Below, piece by piece: positions 17,860-28,309 of a DNA stretch of 64,000 nt. A program made the translations under genes and the position numbers. Each line of letters opens with the position of its first letter. Position 1 is the first letter of the stretch. The notes beneath the pieces are model-generated. The model was not told where the DNA came from. It saw only the letters and a program-made list of their open reading frames with translations, and ran no database searches. Source of the DNA: an uncultured Glaciecola sp. (GTDB lineage Bacteria; Pseudomonadota; Gammaproteobacteria; Enterobacterales; Alteromonadaceae); the NCBI GenBank assembly GCA_947496235.1, contig CANMCE010000002.1:124001-188000 (forward strand), read 5' to 3'.

Positions 17860-18498
17860 ATGGTTCAACCTCTTGGTAATCTTTTTATTATAGCGGCACC
17901 TTCAGGTGCTGGTAAGTCTAGTCTAATCAACGCACTTTTGGAATCAACAGAGGACCTAGGATTACTAAATCCTGCGCAACTGTCTGTTTCTCATACAACC
18001 CGAGCTCCCAGAGCTGGGGAGGAAGAGGGTAAACACTATCATTTTGTATCAGTACAAGATTTTGAATCCATGATAGGTCAGGACGCATTTTTTGAGTATG
18101 CCAAGGTGTTTAGCAATTATTATGGTACTTCGAAATCAGCCATTAGCGATAAATTGGACCAAGGAATAGACGTGTTTTTGGACATTGATTGGCAAGGTGC
18201 AAGACAAATCAAGGCAATAACTGATGCCGTCACCAGTATCTTTATTTTACCTCCATCAATTGAAGAATTAGAAAAACGCTTAGTGGGCAGAGGAAAGGAC
18301 TCTCAAGAAATTATCCAAAATAGAATGGCACAAGCGAAAAGTGAAATGTCTCATGCTGACGAATTTGACTATGTGATTTTTAATGACAATTTTGATGTCG
18401 CCTTGGCGCAGTTGGCCAGCATTGTGAAAACCGCTAGTCTAAGCGCAACAAAACAATCAATGCGGTATTCTGAGCTGTTTGATGGGCTAACCAAATGA
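17860..18498 (+). CDS. gmk: Guanylate kinase
   Basis: The 212-residue enzyme phosphorylates GMP to GDP using ATP. The P-loop [10 protein letters not shown] is at residues 12-21, the GMP-binding elements [11 protein letters not shown] and GKHYHFVS follow, and [11 protein letters not shown] is the conserved core. The start [11 protein letters not shown] agrees with the family length. The stop overlaps the next ORF by 4 bases. It opens the nucleotide/stringent-response run gmk, small ORF, rpoZ, spoT. Confidence 0.96.
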   Translation: MVQPLGNLFIIAAPSGAGKSSLINALLESTEDLGLLNPAQLSVSHTTRAPRAGEEEGKHYHFVSVQDFESMIGQDAFFEYAKVFSNYYGTSKSAISDKLDQGIDVFLDIDWQGARQIKAITDAVTSIFILPPSIEELEKRLVGRGKDSQEIIQNRMAQAKSEMSHADEFDYVIFNDNFDVALAQLASIVKTASLSATKQSMRYSELFDGLTK

Positions 18499-18794
18499 GT
18501 GTAAACGTAAAGCACTTATATCTCGCAGTTTTTGTTGGTTTACTCTTGGTCATTTACGGCTTCATTTATAACGAAGCGCGTAAAGAAGTATATTTCCTGT
18601 GCAGTAATTTTGTTGAAGGTATGCCAAAAGTAATAGTGGAAGAACAACTGGCAACGGCCCAGTGGTCAACTGCTATTGAACCTCATGCCAGAGAATTAAT
18701 TTCTTACAGCGCGCTTAACTTGTACATTCATCAATGTACCATTGAATTTGATTTACAGCGCAAAGTTACCAGCGCTAAATACACAAGTTTTTAA
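18495..18794 (+). CDS. Small membrane-anchored protein of unknown function
   Basis: The 99-residue product starts inside the gmk stop (ATGA overlap), which supports translation. One hydrophobic helix (about 8-26, [19 protein letters not shown]) is followed by a polar C-terminal domain with two Cys. I know no family. The coupling to gmk and position before rpoZ suggest only co-expression. Confidence 0.6.
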   Translation: MSVNVKHLYLAVFVGLLLVIYGFIYNEARKEVYFLCSNFVEGMPKVIVEEQLATAQWSTAIEPHARELISYSALNLYIHQCTIEFDLQRKVTSAKYTSF

Positions 18795-18959
18795 TCTATT
18801 TTGAACTCTTTGTAGGTTATTTGCGTTAATAAGGGGAGTTTCTGCCTGTTTTATGTAGAAATTTGGACGTTTGGGTAACGATTATGTCTGGTCAGTGGTA
18901 ATAAAATACAGTATACTTCGCGACCATTTTTTAAAACCATCGCAAAATCCGGAGCAATA

Positions 18960-19232
18960 ATGGCACGTGTAACAGTTGAAGACGCGGTAGATAAAATCGG
19001 TAATAGATTTGATTTAGTACTTGTTGCGGCACGTCGTGCTCGTCAAATCGCAACTGAAGGTAAAGATCCTTTAGTTGAAATGGGCAATGACAAACCGACC
19101 GTAACTGCACTTCGTGAAATCGAAGAAGGCTTAGTGACTGCTGAAACTGTTGAAGCGACAGAATTGCAAGATCAAAGAGAGCAAGAAGCAGCTGAATTTG
19201 CCTCTGTTGCCAGCATATTAGCGAATAGCTAA
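18960..19232 (+). CDS. rpoZ: RNA polymerase omega subunit
   Basis: The 90-residue protein begins [29 protein letters not shown], the almost invariant omega opening, and has the conserved [14 protein letters not shown] block. Omega assists assembly of RNA polymerase and forms part of a ppGpp-binding site, which fits its place before spoT. CGGAGCAATA upstream gives a clear ribosome binding site. A strong terminator follows. Confidence 0.97.
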   Translation: MARVTVEDAVDKIGNRFDLVLVAARRARQIATEGKDPLVEMGNDKPTVTALREIEEGLVTAETVEATELQDQREQEAAEFASVASILANS

Positions 19233-19277
19233 ACAGTTATTTTTTAAATAAAAAACAAACTGAACACTTTTTATTAC

Positions 19278-19304
19278 AAACGCCGATGAAAATCGGCGTT
19301 TTTG
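19278..19304 (+). terminator. Rho-independent terminator after rpoZ
   Basis: The stem AACGCCGAT/ATCGGCGTT with a short AAA-type loop is followed by TTTTT. It lies 46 bases after the rpoZ stop and 63 bases before spoT, so spoT probably has its own promoter or depends on partial read-through. Confidence 0.85.
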
Positions 19305-19366
19305 CGTTTGCAAGTTGAGAAAATAAACGTATTCTACTCCTATGGGAAAAGTGTAAAGAATATAGC

Positions 19367-21523
19367 GTGTATCTGTTTGAAGGCCTAAAGGCTAAAATTT
19401 CTGAATATTTGACGAGAGAGCAAGTTGAAAACGTGCAGGCGGCTTTTGTGCTTGCCCAAGATGCTCATGAAGGTCAAACACGCTCCAGCGGTGACCCTTA
19501 CATCACCCATCCCGTGGCAGTTGCTGGCATTTTGGCCGACATGCGCATGGATTATGAAACCCTGATGGCGGCACTTTTACACGATGTTATCGAAGACACA
19601 GAATACAGTCGCGATGACTTAAGTTTAGCCTTCGGAGATACAGTTGCCGAACTGGTTGAAGGCGTTAGTAAACTTGATAAATTAAAGTTTAGGTCAAAAC
19701 AAGAAGCACAAGCCGAAAATTTTCGCAAAATGCTAATGGCCATGGTACAAGACATCAGGGTAATATTAATCAAGCTGGCGGATCGTACACACAATATGCG
19801 CACTCTAGGCGCGTTAAGACCTGAAAAGCGTCGCCGTATCGCCATGGAAACTCTCGAAATTTATTCACCCTTGGCTCATCGGCTTGGTATTCATGATATA
19901 AAAAATGAATTGGAAAACTTAGGTTTTCAAGCCATGCATCCAATGCGTTCCAGAGCACTCAAAAGTGCTGTGGGACAAGCTCGTGGCAACCGCAAAGAAG
20001 TCATCGAAAAAACCCGATTAGAATTGGCGACCAAAATTGCTGAACTAGGCATCCAAGGACGTGTCGTGGGTCGTGAAAAACATCTATATTCCATTTATCG
20101 GAAAATGAAAAATAAAGAGCTTTCGTTTACCGAGGTTATGGATATTTATGGATTCCGTATCATAGTTACTTCAATCGACAGTTGTTATCGTGTTTTGGGT
20201 GCCATTCATGGATTGTATAAACCCATTGAAAACCGGTTTAAAGATTATATTGCGATTCCTCGTACCAATGGCTATCAGTCATTGCACACCTCTTTAAAAG
20301 GCCCACACGGTATCCCTGTCGAAGTGCAAATTCGTACCGAAGAAATGGATCAAATGGCGGATAAAGGTGTTGCAGCACACTGGCTATATAAAAATACGGA
20401 CGATAAAAGTACCACAGCTCAACTTAGAGCAAACCAATGGATGCAATCACTGGTAGAATTGCAACAACGCGCTAGTACCTCGGTTGAATTTATTGAAAAT
20501 GTTAAGTCAGACCTCTTCCCTGATGAAATCTATGTGTTTACACCCAAGGGCAAAATTGTAGAACTACCTGTGGGTTCAACCGCGGTTGATTTTGCTTATG
20601 CAGTGCATTCTGATGTGGGTAACACCTGTGTTGGTGCCAGAGTAGATCATAGAAACTACTCATTGACCAAACCGCTGGAAAATGGCCAAAGTGTCGAAAT
20701 TATCACCTCCCCGAGAGCTAAACCAAATGCTAATTGGTTAAACTTTGTGGTGAGTGCTAGAGCACGTTCGAATATCCGGCATTATTTAAAACGTCAGCAT
20801 CTAAGGGATGCTATTTCAATGGGTAACCGTCTACTTAGGCATGCATTAGGCACGATAAAATTAGATGAAATTCCAGAGCAAGAAATTGCGCGATTGGTTA
20901 AAGAAACCAAGTACCCAACGTTTGACGATTTGCTCGCGAGTATCGGCATGGGTAACGAATTGTCAGCCATCATTGCTCGAAGATTGGTAGGTGAGTCTAC
21001 AGAAATTCCTACCAAAAAAGGCAATGTTGCTATCAAAGGCACAGAAGGTATGAGTGTCCATTTTTCCAAGTGTTGTCACCCCATTCCAGGCGATAATGTT
21101 GTTGCTATATTGAGCCCTGGCCGCGGTGTTGTAATTCATCAAACTGGTTGCACCAACATTCGGAAATTGAGTCGAGAAGAACCCAATAGAGTGCTTCCTA
21201 TGCAATGGGACGATGAAGCTCAAGGTGATTTCAAAGCAAGTCTGCGGATTGAACTGCTGAATAGGCAAGGTACCCTAGCTGCCTTAACTGCTGCAATTGC
21301 AAGTTGTGATTCCAGCATTATTCATCTAAAAACCGATGACAAAGAAGACTATAATTATTTTATTGACGTTGAACTTACTACTAAAAATCGGGTGCATCTT
21401 GCTGAGATAATGCGTAGAATCCGCAAACTTCCTGACTTGCAGAATATTTCGCGGCATAGTCAGTACAAGCAACAAGAACAACCAAATAGGAGTGCCAATG
21501 TCGAAGTCCGTCATTCAAACTAA
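19367..21523 (+). CDS. spoT: Bifunctional (p)ppGpp synthetase/hydrolase SpoT
   Basis: The 718-residue protein starts at GTG; homology ([15 protein letters not shown]) supports this start. Domain order: HD hydrolase ([13 protein letters not shown], about residue 68-80; RTHNMRTLG), RelA/SpoT synthetase with [19 protein letters not shown] (RFKD is the signature of bifunctional enzymes), TGS (about 385-445), and a C-terminal ACT domain. It makes and degrades the alarmones of the stringent response. All catalytic motifs appear intact. The coding end overlaps ridA by 26 bases. Confidence 0.97.
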   Translation: MYLFEGLKAKISEYLTREQVENVQAAFVLAQDAHEGQTRSSGDPYITHPVAVAGILADMRMDYETLMAALLHDVIEDTEYSRDDLSLAFGDTVAELVEGVSKLDKLKFRSKQEAQAENFRKMLMAMVQDIRVILIKLADRTHNMRTLGALRPEKRRRIAMETLEIYSPLAHRLGIHDIKNELENLGFQAMHPMRSRALKSAVGQARGNRKEVIEKTRLELATKIAELGIQGRVVGREKHLYSIYRKMKNKELSFTEVMDIYGFRIIVTSIDSCYRVLGAIHGLYKPIENRFKDYIAIPRTNGYQSLHTSLKGPHGIPVEVQIRTEEMDQMADKGVAAHWLYKNTDDKSTTAQLRANQWMQSLVELQQRASTSVEFIENVKSDLFPDEIYVFTPKGKIVELPVGSTAVDFAYAVHSDVGNTCVGARVDHRNYSLTKPLENGQSVEIITSPRAKPNANWLNFVVSARARSNIRHYLKRQHLRDAISMGNRLLRHALGTIKLDEIPEQEIARLVKETKYPTFDDLLASIGMGNELSAIIARRLVGESTEIPTKKGNVAIKGTEGMSVHFSKCCHPIPGDNVVAILSPGRGVVIHQTGCTNIRKLSREEPNRVLPMQWDDEAQGDFKASLRIELLNRQGTLAALTAAIASCDSSIIHLKTDDKEDYNYFIDVELTTKNRVHLAEIMRRIRKLPDLQNISRHSQYKQQEQPNRSANVEVRHSN

Positions 21524-21884
21524 CCAAGCACCAGCGGCTATAGGTACATACAGTCAAGCGGTAAAAGCGGGTAGCACTGTGTATTTATCTGGCCAGATTC
21601 CGTTGGTACCAGCCACTATGGAAATGGTGTCAGAGGACTTTTCTGAACAAGCTAAGCAGGTTTTTGAAAATATCAAAGCGGTTGTGACTGCAGCTGGCGG
21701 TACCATGGCAAATTTAGTCAAGGTCAATATCTTCCTTACCGATTTAGGACAATTTGCCACCGTAAATGAAATTATGGCGCAATACTTTGATATGCCTTAT
21801 CCAGCAAGAGCTGCGGTTCAAGTGAGTGCATTACCTAAAGGTGCTCAGATTGAAATTGATGCAGTGCTGGTTTTGCCGGAGTAA
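21498..21884 (+). CDS. ridA: Reactive intermediate/imine deaminase RidA
   Basis: The 128-residue enzyme hydrolyses enamine/imine intermediates such as 2-aminoacrylate produced by PLP enzymes. Landmarks are [19 protein letters not shown], the active-site Arg in [14 protein letters not shown] and the terminal Glu in IEIDAVLV. The ATG at 21498 is chosen because AGGAG ends 5 bases upstream; an in-frame GTG at 21492 is within that site. The gene starts inside the end of spoT, so the two are coupled. Confidence 0.94.
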   Translation: MSKSVIQTNQAPAAIGTYSQAVKAGSTVYLSGQIPLVPATMEMVSEDFSEQAKQVFENIKAVVTAAGGTMANLVKVNIFLTDLGQFATVNEIMAQYFDMPYPARAAVQVSALPKGAQIEIDAVLVLPE

Positions 21885-21887
21885 GTA

Positions 21888-22589
21888 TTGCAACAGTGTA
21901 TGACTCCTGAGCGATATGCTCGGATTCAAGAGGTGTTATCTCAACGCCAAGTTGACTTAACGGTTTTACTTGAAGAAGTTCACAAGCCGCATAATATTTC
22001 CGCCATTGTGCGCACTGCTGATGCTGTGGGTGTACATAAAATTCACTCTGTTTGGGAACAGCATCCATCTTTGCGTAAAGGAACCGCCCTTGGAAGTCAA
22101 ATTTGGATTCATAATCAACATCATAAATCCACCACCAAAGCAGTCAGTCATTTAAAACAACAGGGTATGCAAGTGTTAGTTACCCATTTGGATGACACTG
22201 CTGTAGATTTTCGAGAAGTCGACTACACCAAGCCAACGGCCATCATCATGGGACAAGAAAAAGATGGTGCTACTGACGAAGCTGTGGAGCAGGCGGATCA
22301 ATCTATAATAATTCCCATGGTAGGCATGGTGCAGTCGTTAAACGTATCGGTAGCTGCGGCTACAGTGTTGTATGAAGCTCAACGTCAGCGTTCCGCGAAA
22401 GGAATGTATGGTAATTGTAACTTACCAGACGACGAAGCGCAGGAGATCTTATTCAAAGGCGGTTTTCCTGTTCTTTATAAAGAATGTGTTCGTCGCAATT
22501 TGCCATTCCCTAAGGTAGACGAAAATGGTTGCATTTCTGCCTCGGATGAGTGGTGGAAACAGTTACAGTATTCTTCACCTGAATACTAA
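21888..22589 (+). CDS. trmH: tRNA (guanosine-18-2'-O)-methyltransferase
   Basis: The SPOUT-family enzyme methylates G18 in tRNAs. It shows the TrmH blocks RYARIQEVLSQRQVDLTVLL, VHKPHNISAIVRTADAVGVH, IIMGQEKDG and IIIPMVGMVQSLNVSVA (the trefoil-knot SAM site). The start is uncertain: TTG at 21888 has a well-placed GGAG (5-base spacing), whereas the ATG at 21900 matches the E. coli protein start (MNPTRYARI) but lacks an SD. Spacing to ridA is 3 bases, so it belongs to the spoT operon. Confidence 0.94.
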   Translation: MQQCMTPERYARIQEVLSQRQVDLTVLLEEVHKPHNISAIVRTADAVGVHKIHSVWEQHPSLRKGTALGSQIWIHNQHHKSTTKAVSHLKQQGMQVLVTHLDDTAVDFREVDYTKPTAIIMGQEKDGATDEAVEQADQSIIIPMVGMVQSLNVSVAAATVLYEAQRQRSAKGMYGNCNLPDDEAQEILFKGGFPVLYKECVRRNLPFPKVDENGCISASDEWWKQLQYSSPEY

Positions 22590-22602
22590 CAAAAGTGATG
22601 AT

Positions 22603-22630
22603 GCGGATTGCACAAAAACCCAATCCGCAA
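22603..22630. terminator. Hairpin between convergent trmH and TPR gene
   Basis: A 9-bp perfect stem (TGCGGATTG/CAATCCGCA) with a 10-base loop sits between the two converging stops. There is only a mixed A/T stretch after it in both directions, so termination is plausible but not strong. Confidence 0.5.
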
Positions 22631-22636
22631 ATATAT

Positions 22637-23782
22637 TTATAAAAAATTGTTTATAAATGCTGGAGATTGGACAAAATCCTGATAGAACTCATTTTCTATT
22701 AAAGTTTCCCCGCTTATTTGGGTATCAAACTTATCATTTAAAAACAAAAGTAATTCAGCAAGCTCTGCGTAACGCTTGGTACTATTGTAGACAGTAACTA
22801 GACCCCAATATGTTTCGATATAATCTGGTTCTGCTTCAATCCCTTCGTTAAAACTCTTTTCAGCCTCTTCAAACTTTTCTTGCATAATAAACATATTACC
22901 TTTGAGACTAGATAGTTCAGCATCAATACCCGTTACCTTCATTGATGCATCTAGAGACTCAACAACAGCGGGGAGATCGTTATTTAAAAAGTGATAGTCC
23001 ATGAATAAAAAAGCAAGCTCTGGTTTATCGCCGTGGGCTTTATATAAATCAGTTAATGCTTGCATGTATAACTCATTATTCAAATTCATAGAAGTAAATA
23101 CGGAAAGTTCAAGCATTGGCTGTAAATTGCGTAAACTTTCAGGTAACGATTGAATTGCATTGTACGCTGCTTCAAAGTCTCGTTTAGCAAACGCATCAAT
23201 TACCGGTTGATAATACTCAACAGGCGATTTATCCAATGTGAGTTTTTGTACTATTTTGTCAAAGAGGCCTTCAGTTTGACCTAACATAATTGCAGTACTT
23301 CTGCCCACTGTTACAGATAGCCAAGCCCCTCTAGATAGCATAAAAATATCGTTAATTTTACCTTTATCACTTACATCAATGAGATAGTATTCCATGGAAT
23401 CATCGTTATACAAGGTGCGGATCACTGGTAAATTTGACTTATTTTGGTAGTCAGTGTTTCTCACATGAGCGATATCTACAAAGGTTGTAGGGTCTACCGC
23501 GACAAACATGTTGCCAACTAATTTTACGCTTTGCGCTTCATCATTAAACAGGTTTAGATATTGTTTTCTTAAACCTTTATTAAATCCTGCACTGTCCGCT
23601 ACCCGCCGTGTAAATGTTTGCATGTTAAATAGTTCACGCATGGCAACGTTATCTTTAGTAGAATAGGCTTGTATAAACTCATAAGCGGTTAAATTAACGG
23701 TTTCCGTATCGGCAGCTTTAACGATAAAACTGACAATTAACAAACTTTGAAAAAAAACAAGGTAAATAAATTTTTGTAACAT
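22637..23782 (-). CDS. Exported TPR-containing protein of unknown function
   Basis: The 381-residue product has a signal peptide (1-23, FIVKAAD), an N-terminal ~150-residue domain of unknown type (YEFIQAYSTKDNVAMRELF, YYLIDVSDKGKINDIFML), and a C-terminal half of helical repeats with TPR character (EEAEKSFNEGIEAEPDYIETYWGL). It is likely periplasmic. It lies alone, converging on trmH, at the left border of the accessory segment. Confidence 0.65.
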   Translation of the reverse strand: MLQKFIYLVFFQSLLIVSFIVKAADTETVNLTAYEFIQAYSTKDNVAMRELFNMQTFTRRVADSAGFNKGLRKQYLNLFNDEAQSVKLVGNMFVAVDPTTFVDIAHVRNTDYQNKSNLPVIRTLYNDDSMEYYLIDVSDKGKINDIFMLSRGAWLSVTVGRSTAIMLGQTEGLFDKIVQKLTLDKSPVEYYQPVIDAFAKRDFEAAYNAIQSLPESLRNLQPMLELSVFTSMNLNNELYMQALTDLYKAHGDKPELAFLFMDYHFLNNDLPAVVESLDASMKVTGIDAELSSLKGNMFIMQEKFEEAEKSFNEGIEAEPDYIETYWGLVTVYNSTKRYAELAELLLFLNDKFDTQISGETLIENEFYQDFVQSPAFINNFL

Positions 23783-23899
23783 AGTAAACTTCTTTCATGA
23801 TCAATAAGTTGAGTCTACCTGATAGATTTCTAATTAACCACTTTTGAAAATCAAACCTAAGTATTGGTTTTTAAACGATTAAGTAAGGTCACATCAAAA

Positions 23900-24388
23900 A
23901 TGCAAATACGCCAAGCTACAGACGATGATTGGGAGCAAATTTGGCCGATATATGAAAAGATTGTGAGGGCAGGAGAAACCTATGGTTATCCTAGGGACAC
24001 CGATAAAGAACAAGGTAAGTCTTTTTGGATGGATACCCCACGGATGACTTTTCTTGCAGAAGAAAATGGGTTCGTGCTAGGCACCTACTATTTAAAAACA
24101 AACTTTTTAGGTCCAGGCAGCCATGTTTGTAATTGCGGTTATATGGTGTCTGAGCTGGCAAGAGGAAAAGGGCTCGCCACTGCATTTTGCCAACATTCGC
24201 AACAGATTGCTCAGGAACTAGGTTACAAGGCTATGCAGTTCAACTATGTTGCTTCATCCAACGAAGGAGCCGTTAGGCTTTGGAAAAAACTGGGGTTTGA
24301 TATTGTTGGAATTTTGCCCAAGGCCTTTGACCATCCGCGACTTGGATTTGTTGACGCTTATGTGATGTATAAATGGTTAACTGATTGA
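23900..24388 (+). CDS. GNAT-family N-acetyltransferase
   Basis: The 162-residue enzyme has the GNAT layout: N-terminal IRQATDDDWEQIWPIYEKIV, the acetyl-CoA loop SELARGKGLATAFC and the C-terminal FNYVASSNEGAVRLWKKLGFDIVGILPKAF. This C-terminal pattern resembles the sub-family that includes yeast Mpr1-type azetidine-carboxylate/proline-analogue acetyltransferases, but the substrate is inferred only weakly. The ATG at 23900 fits the family start; upstream in-frame codons do not. Confidence 0.85.
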   Translation: MQIRQATDDDWEQIWPIYEKIVRAGETYGYPRDTDKEQGKSFWMDTPRMTFLAEENGFVLGTYYLKTNFLGPGSHVCNCGYMVSELARGKGLATAFCQHSQQIAQELGYKAMQFNYVASSNEGAVRLWKKLGFDIVGILPKAFDHPRLGFVDAYVMYKWLTD

Positions 24389-24559
24389 TTATAGGTAGTA
24401 TTTAATAGTTTTAGTTAGCAATGATTTTGTATGTTAAAAAGACTCAGTCCAAAAGAGGTATAAGTTCGTATACCAATTGTTAGCTAGTATATTTTAGTTC
24501 GCAATAGTTCTGGTTATATTCAGTCCCAAGTTGATGTTAAGTCTTGTTGGGGCCAAAAA

Positions 24560-25051
24560 ATGAAACTAATGATTTGTGCAGTACTTAGTGTATTTTCAGT
24601 AAGCTGTTTTGCCCAAGAGCATCTCAATATTGCTAACCTGTTTACATCGACTAATTCGGTTGAAAAGTCTCTTATTGAGCAAGAAGAAACCTCTACTACA
24701 GAAGTTTACGTTGCTAGCCCTGCTAGGGTTGAAGCAAAAATAGTTTCTCCCATTGATGCAACACTCAACAAATTACTTGCAGAAAATCCTTCAAATTTAC
24801 CCATAGGTGACCACTATGATTGGCGTCACCTAAATGAGTCAAACCTTCTAGAAAATGCTTATATTCCAGAGTTTAAAGTCGGATTCCGACAAAAGTTAGC
24901 GGGCGCTAAGAGCACTTTTTACAGTGTCGGTATTGCGTTGATTCGCCCGTCTGATAAAAGCCTCGCTTGGAATGTTGCCAATACATTAGGTGATAGAGAC
25001 CAAGATTCAAAATCAACCTTTTTGAGCTTATCTTTACAGTCGCAATTTTAA
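24560..25051 (+). CDS. Short paralogue of the TraF-like outer-membrane protein
   Basis: The 163-residue product has a signal peptide (1-18, SCFAQ). Its last ~85 residues (from PIGDHYDWRHLNESNLLENAY) closely parallel the end of the next gene product: PIGDPYQW, FFESALIPELRLGY, the SxFYSVGIAL strand and a final SLQSQF versus SVQSRF. The central ~280 residues of the longer protein are missing, so it cannot form the same full barrel. It may be a duplicated gene that suffered an internal deletion, or a small functional variant. Confidence 0.65.
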   Translation: MKLMICAVLSVFSVSCFAQEHLNIANLFTSTNSVEKSLIEQEETSTTEVYVASPARVEAKIVSPIDATLNKLLAENPSNLPIGDHYDWRHLNESNLLENAYIPEFKVGFRQKLAGAKSTFYSVGIALIRPSDKSLAWNVANTLGDRDQDSKSTFLSLSLQSQF

Positions 25052-25126
25052 TCAAAATTAACTGTCATAGTTTTACTACAATGTCCGATACAGAGACTAA
25101 TGTTAACTACATAGGTCTATCGCATA

Positions 25127-26440
25127 GTGAAATTTCCAGCGTCAGCACTTTTTGCAAGTATGTTCTTACTTGCACCAACCGTAAGCGCCCAACTAGTGGC
25201 ACCTCAGAGTGGTCAATCAACTACCCGAGGTAAAGTAGCCTCTATTCATGACTATTCCTCAATACGCGTAAACCCCGCCAGCGTTAATCATTTGTTTCCT
25301 CAGGACGAAACCTTTGATTTTAATATGTTTGGTCCATTTGGATTTGGGTATGAGGTCGGTAAAATAGACTCGTTAATGGACGAACTAGACGAGCTTATCG
25401 ATATATTAGAGCAAGACGATTTAACTGCTCAAGACGCCTTGGACGCAAAAGAAAGATTTGATCCATTTCTGCAAAATGCTGCAGTTGACGGAATGCTAAA
25501 GGCTTATGGCTACGGCTCAGTGCCCATTTTTCCGGTTATTTTTCGAATTAATGAAAACCATACCTTGTACACAGATTTGCACTTTGGCGGGAGCTTACGA
25601 GCAACAGTGTTAGACGATGAAATTGATATTATTAGTTTCAACAATACCTATGCTATCAATACAGATGCTGCCGTCTATGTTAAAAGTGTAGGCCTAGTGT
25701 CATTCGGTATTGGTTATGCAGGTACTCTTTGGGAGTTTGACTCAGCTAGCTTACACGGTGGTGTTAAAGCTAATATTAACCGCTTTTCTTTATCGAAAAA
25801 TATCATCTCTTTAGCCGGGCTAGAAGATGGCGAGGATATTGGCGATGCCATAGAAGACGACTATGAAGAAAATGCTAATTCTAGTATTGGTGTAGGCGTT
25901 GACCTTGGTCTTGAGCTGGTTGGTGATTTTTATCATTTTGGTTTAGCCGTAACTGATGTAAACGAACCTGAATATGACTATGGAAGCCTGGTTTCTGATT
26001 GTCAAAACCTAAGCGGTATTTCACTGGATAATTGTCTAGTTGCACAAAATGCCATTGGCGCAGGCCGTATCCGTGGTAACGAAACCTATCAAGCAACTGC
26101 ACAAGCAACTCTATCTGGTAGTTATAGTGTGGGCGAAAACAACGGGTTAGTTTTTGGCGCTTCTGTGGATCTGAACGAAAAGAATGACCCTATTGGTGAC
26201 CCTTATCAATGGGCGCATTTTTCTGCGACTAGCTTCTTCGAAAGCGCGCTTATTCCAGAACTACGTCTTGGATACAGTCAAAATTTAGCGGGATCAGAAC
26301 TCAGTTATTTTTCTGTCGGCCTCACCTTGTTTAAATATGCCGATTTAGACGTGGCATGGAGTGATGAGCAAGTGGAAATTGATGACAGTAAAGCGCCGCG
26401 TTCACTATTCGTTAGTTTTTCTGTTCAATCCCGTTTTTAA
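25127..26440 (+). CDS. TraF-like outer-membrane protein (conjugal transfer TraF_2 family)
   Basis: The 437-residue protein starts at GTG with a signal peptide (1-21, PTVSAQ). It has the features of the PF13729 family, named after TraF but found in many chromosomes without conjugation genes: an N-terminal RVNPASVNHLFPQDETFDFN block, an acidic helical insert, beta-barrel strands and a terminal Phe. It is probably an outer-membrane barrel. It lies 13 bases before a lipoprotein gene, suggesting one unit, and 75 bases after its short paralogue. No other transfer genes are present. Confidence 0.75.
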   Translation: MKFPASALFASMFLLAPTVSAQLVAPQSGQSTTRGKVASIHDYSSIRVNPASVNHLFPQDETFDFNMFGPFGFGYEVGKIDSLMDELDELIDILEQDDLTAQDALDAKERFDPFLQNAAVDGMLKAYGYGSVPIFPVIFRINENHTLYTDLHFGGSLRATVLDDEIDIISFNNTYAINTDAAVYVKSVGLVSFGIGYAGTLWEFDSASLHGGVKANINRFSLSKNIISLAGLEDGEDIGDAIEDDYEENANSSIGVGVDLGLELVGDFYHFGLAVTDVNEPEYDYGSLVSDCQNLSGISLDNCLVAQNAIGAGRIRGNETYQATAQATLSGSYSVGENNGLVFGASVDLNEKNDPIGDPYQWAHFSATSFFESALIPELRLGYSQNLAGSELSYFSVGLTLFKYADLDVAWSDEQVEIDDSKAPRSLFVSFSVQSRF

Positions 26441-26453
26441 TTGAGGCAAGATC

Positions 26454-28289
26454 ATGAAAAAAGTTTTTAAATATTTAACACTTTCTGCCGCAGTTAGTAC
26501 CTTATTAGCTTGTGGAAGTGCAGATGAAAACCAAGATTTACCCAGCGTTGACGAAATACCAGAAGCGACACTTAACGCTATCCCAGTTAGCATTCTTAAT
26601 GGCTATGTTGCAAATGCAGTCGTTTGGATAGATTTTAGAGATAATGGCGCAATTGATGGTTCTGAACCTTTTGCATATAGCGACGGTGAAGGCTTTGTGA
26701 GTTTCAACCCAAATACCGGAGTGAATTATTGTGAAAGTACGTTGGCTCATGAGCAAAAATACTGTTTAGCGACCGGTGTAGATGCAGGCAATTTAGTGAT
26801 AAAAGCAGCCAAAGGCATAGAGGTTATGTCTGGCGAACCCTTTAAATCAGTACTTACGACAGAAGTAACCGTTGCGCAAAGTAAAGCTAACATACAAGCT
26901 TTGGCGAATTTAGGTGAAAGACCACCCGGCGATGCAAGTGATTGGTTAGATAATCTAGATGCTAGTATCATTAAGCTTTCTGCGATTACTTCAGTGGCAT
27001 ATTTCTTACCTGAAGGTCAATCAATTGAAACTGTGCTAACCCGTAATGGCTATAGTTTACCGATTAATACTACAGTTGAAGAAGTACTCAGCCATGACTA
27101 TTGGGCAAGATTAAATAATGATGAAGCCTTAAGTAATGAATTGTTTAGAGCGGAATTAACCATTGGCCGAGTAGTGGATTTAATTGCTATCAATCTTGAC
27201 AAGGCGACTGAAAATCTCGATATGGGCGTGGATGGTTTGCCTATCAGTACGTCTGATTATATTTATCAAGCGGTCGTTGAGGCACTGATAGCGGGCGAAT
27301 TAAATACTTCATCAGCAAGACAGAATTCTAATCCCGCGGTTAAGTTTCAAAATTTATTGGAGCGAGTCCGTACAAAAATTATTGAGGTGGCTTCTAGCGT
27401 AGTGAGTAATGGCGTTTCAAATACTGTGGTTAATAATAATTTGTCTTCCAGTATTACGAACTTGGCGCAAATTCCAACTAATCATCTTACCAGTTTTTCA
27501 AGCGCGGATAAGATTGCAACCTTTCAAACCACAACGTTAGGGATAATTCCAAATCCTATCGCGTTTGAAGAATCTAATCAGGCAACTAATACACTGAATT
27601 TCATAGGTTCATTGAACAATGTAAATAATGGATTATCTGCACGCTTAAGACAAAGAGCAAGTGTTGACTTAGAATCTGGATTGGCGTCTGTCCCCAATCT
27701 TGATCTAGCAGAGATTTTTAAACAAGTGAAAGATTCATCTGATAGCAACCCAGATCTAAATTTCGAGCAAATTTTTGAGCAAACTGACATTACGCCAGCA
27801 GTAAATATTGAAGATCCTGATTTTTCTATTGCGGGCCATAATCTCAGTATTTCTGGAATTCATGATGGCAATGAATATGGTCAGGTAATTTCGTACTTTA
27901 CGGGTGAACCTGGTGATAATTCTGGTGAGCTCATTATGTGTGTTACCTATCGAAATCCTCAAGACCCAACGGACGATATTGTTGGGGAGAGATTTGTAGG
28001 ATCTTGGTCAGCGATTACTCAACGGATGTTTTCACTAGTGGCAGAAGGATTACGTGTATCGATGAAAATTCGAAATGAAGTCGATGGCGGTCAAATTCCG
28101 GTATCGTCTCAACTACCTTCTCAACCAAAAATGCCAGGTGAAAATTATGGCCAATATCGATTTAATTTAAATGATGATTTTGCTGATTGGTATTCTGATA
28201 ATCCATCTATAGATCAAAGCTTTGGTTTATTGGTGACTGAAGAAGTACCAGCAACAGATGCTGCTTGTGCAGCACAATTAAGTTTGTAG
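26454..28289 (+). CDS. Large lipoprotein of unknown function
   Basis: The 611-residue product has a lipoprotein signal (LSAAVSTLLACGS, Cys20), so it is lipid-anchored. The N-terminal ~100 residues contain VSILNGYVANAVVWIDFRDNG and a DGSEPFAYSDGEGFVSF pattern, as in calcium-binding or thrombospondin-type linker domains; the rest is helical and polar with four scattered Cys. No named family. GAGG precedes the ATG. Its position directly after the TraF-like barrel gene and before a terminator indicates an envelope-associated pair. Confidence 0.7.
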   Translation: MKKVFKYLTLSAAVSTLLACGSADENQDLPSVDEIPEATLNAIPVSILNGYVANAVVWIDFRDNGAIDGSEPFAYSDGEGFVSFNPNTGVNYCESTLAHEQKYCLATGVDAGNLVIKAAKGIEVMSGEPFKSVLTTEVTVAQSKANIQALANLGERPPGDASDWLDNLDASIIKLSAITSVAYFLPEGQSIETVLTRNGYSLPINTTVEEVLSHDYWARLNNDEALSNELFRAELTIGRVVDLIAINLDKATENLDMGVDGLPISTSDYIYQAVVEALIAGELNTSSARQNSNPAVKFQNLLERVRTKIIEVASSVVSNGVSNTVVNNNLSSSITNLAQIPTNHLTSFSSADKIATFQTTTLGIIPNPIAFEESNQATNTLNFIGSLNNVNNGLSARLRQRASVDLESGLASVPNLDLAEIFKQVKDSSDSNPDLNFEQIFEQTDITPAVNIEDPDFSIAGHNLSISGIHDGNEYGQVISYFTGEPGDNSGELIMCVTYRNPQDPTDDIVGERFVGSWSAITQRMFSLVAEGLRVSMKIRNEVDGGQIPVSSQLPSQPKMPGENYGQYRFNLNDDFADWYSDNPSIDQSFGLLVTEEVPATDAACAAQLSL

Positions 28290-28309
28290 TTGTACAATCC
28301 AACCGACAC

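Noticed and set aside
24560-26440. Part of a conjugation system because of the TraF-like name
   Set aside because: No other transfer genes, relaxase or oriT are visible; the family is widespread in chromosomes without conjugation.
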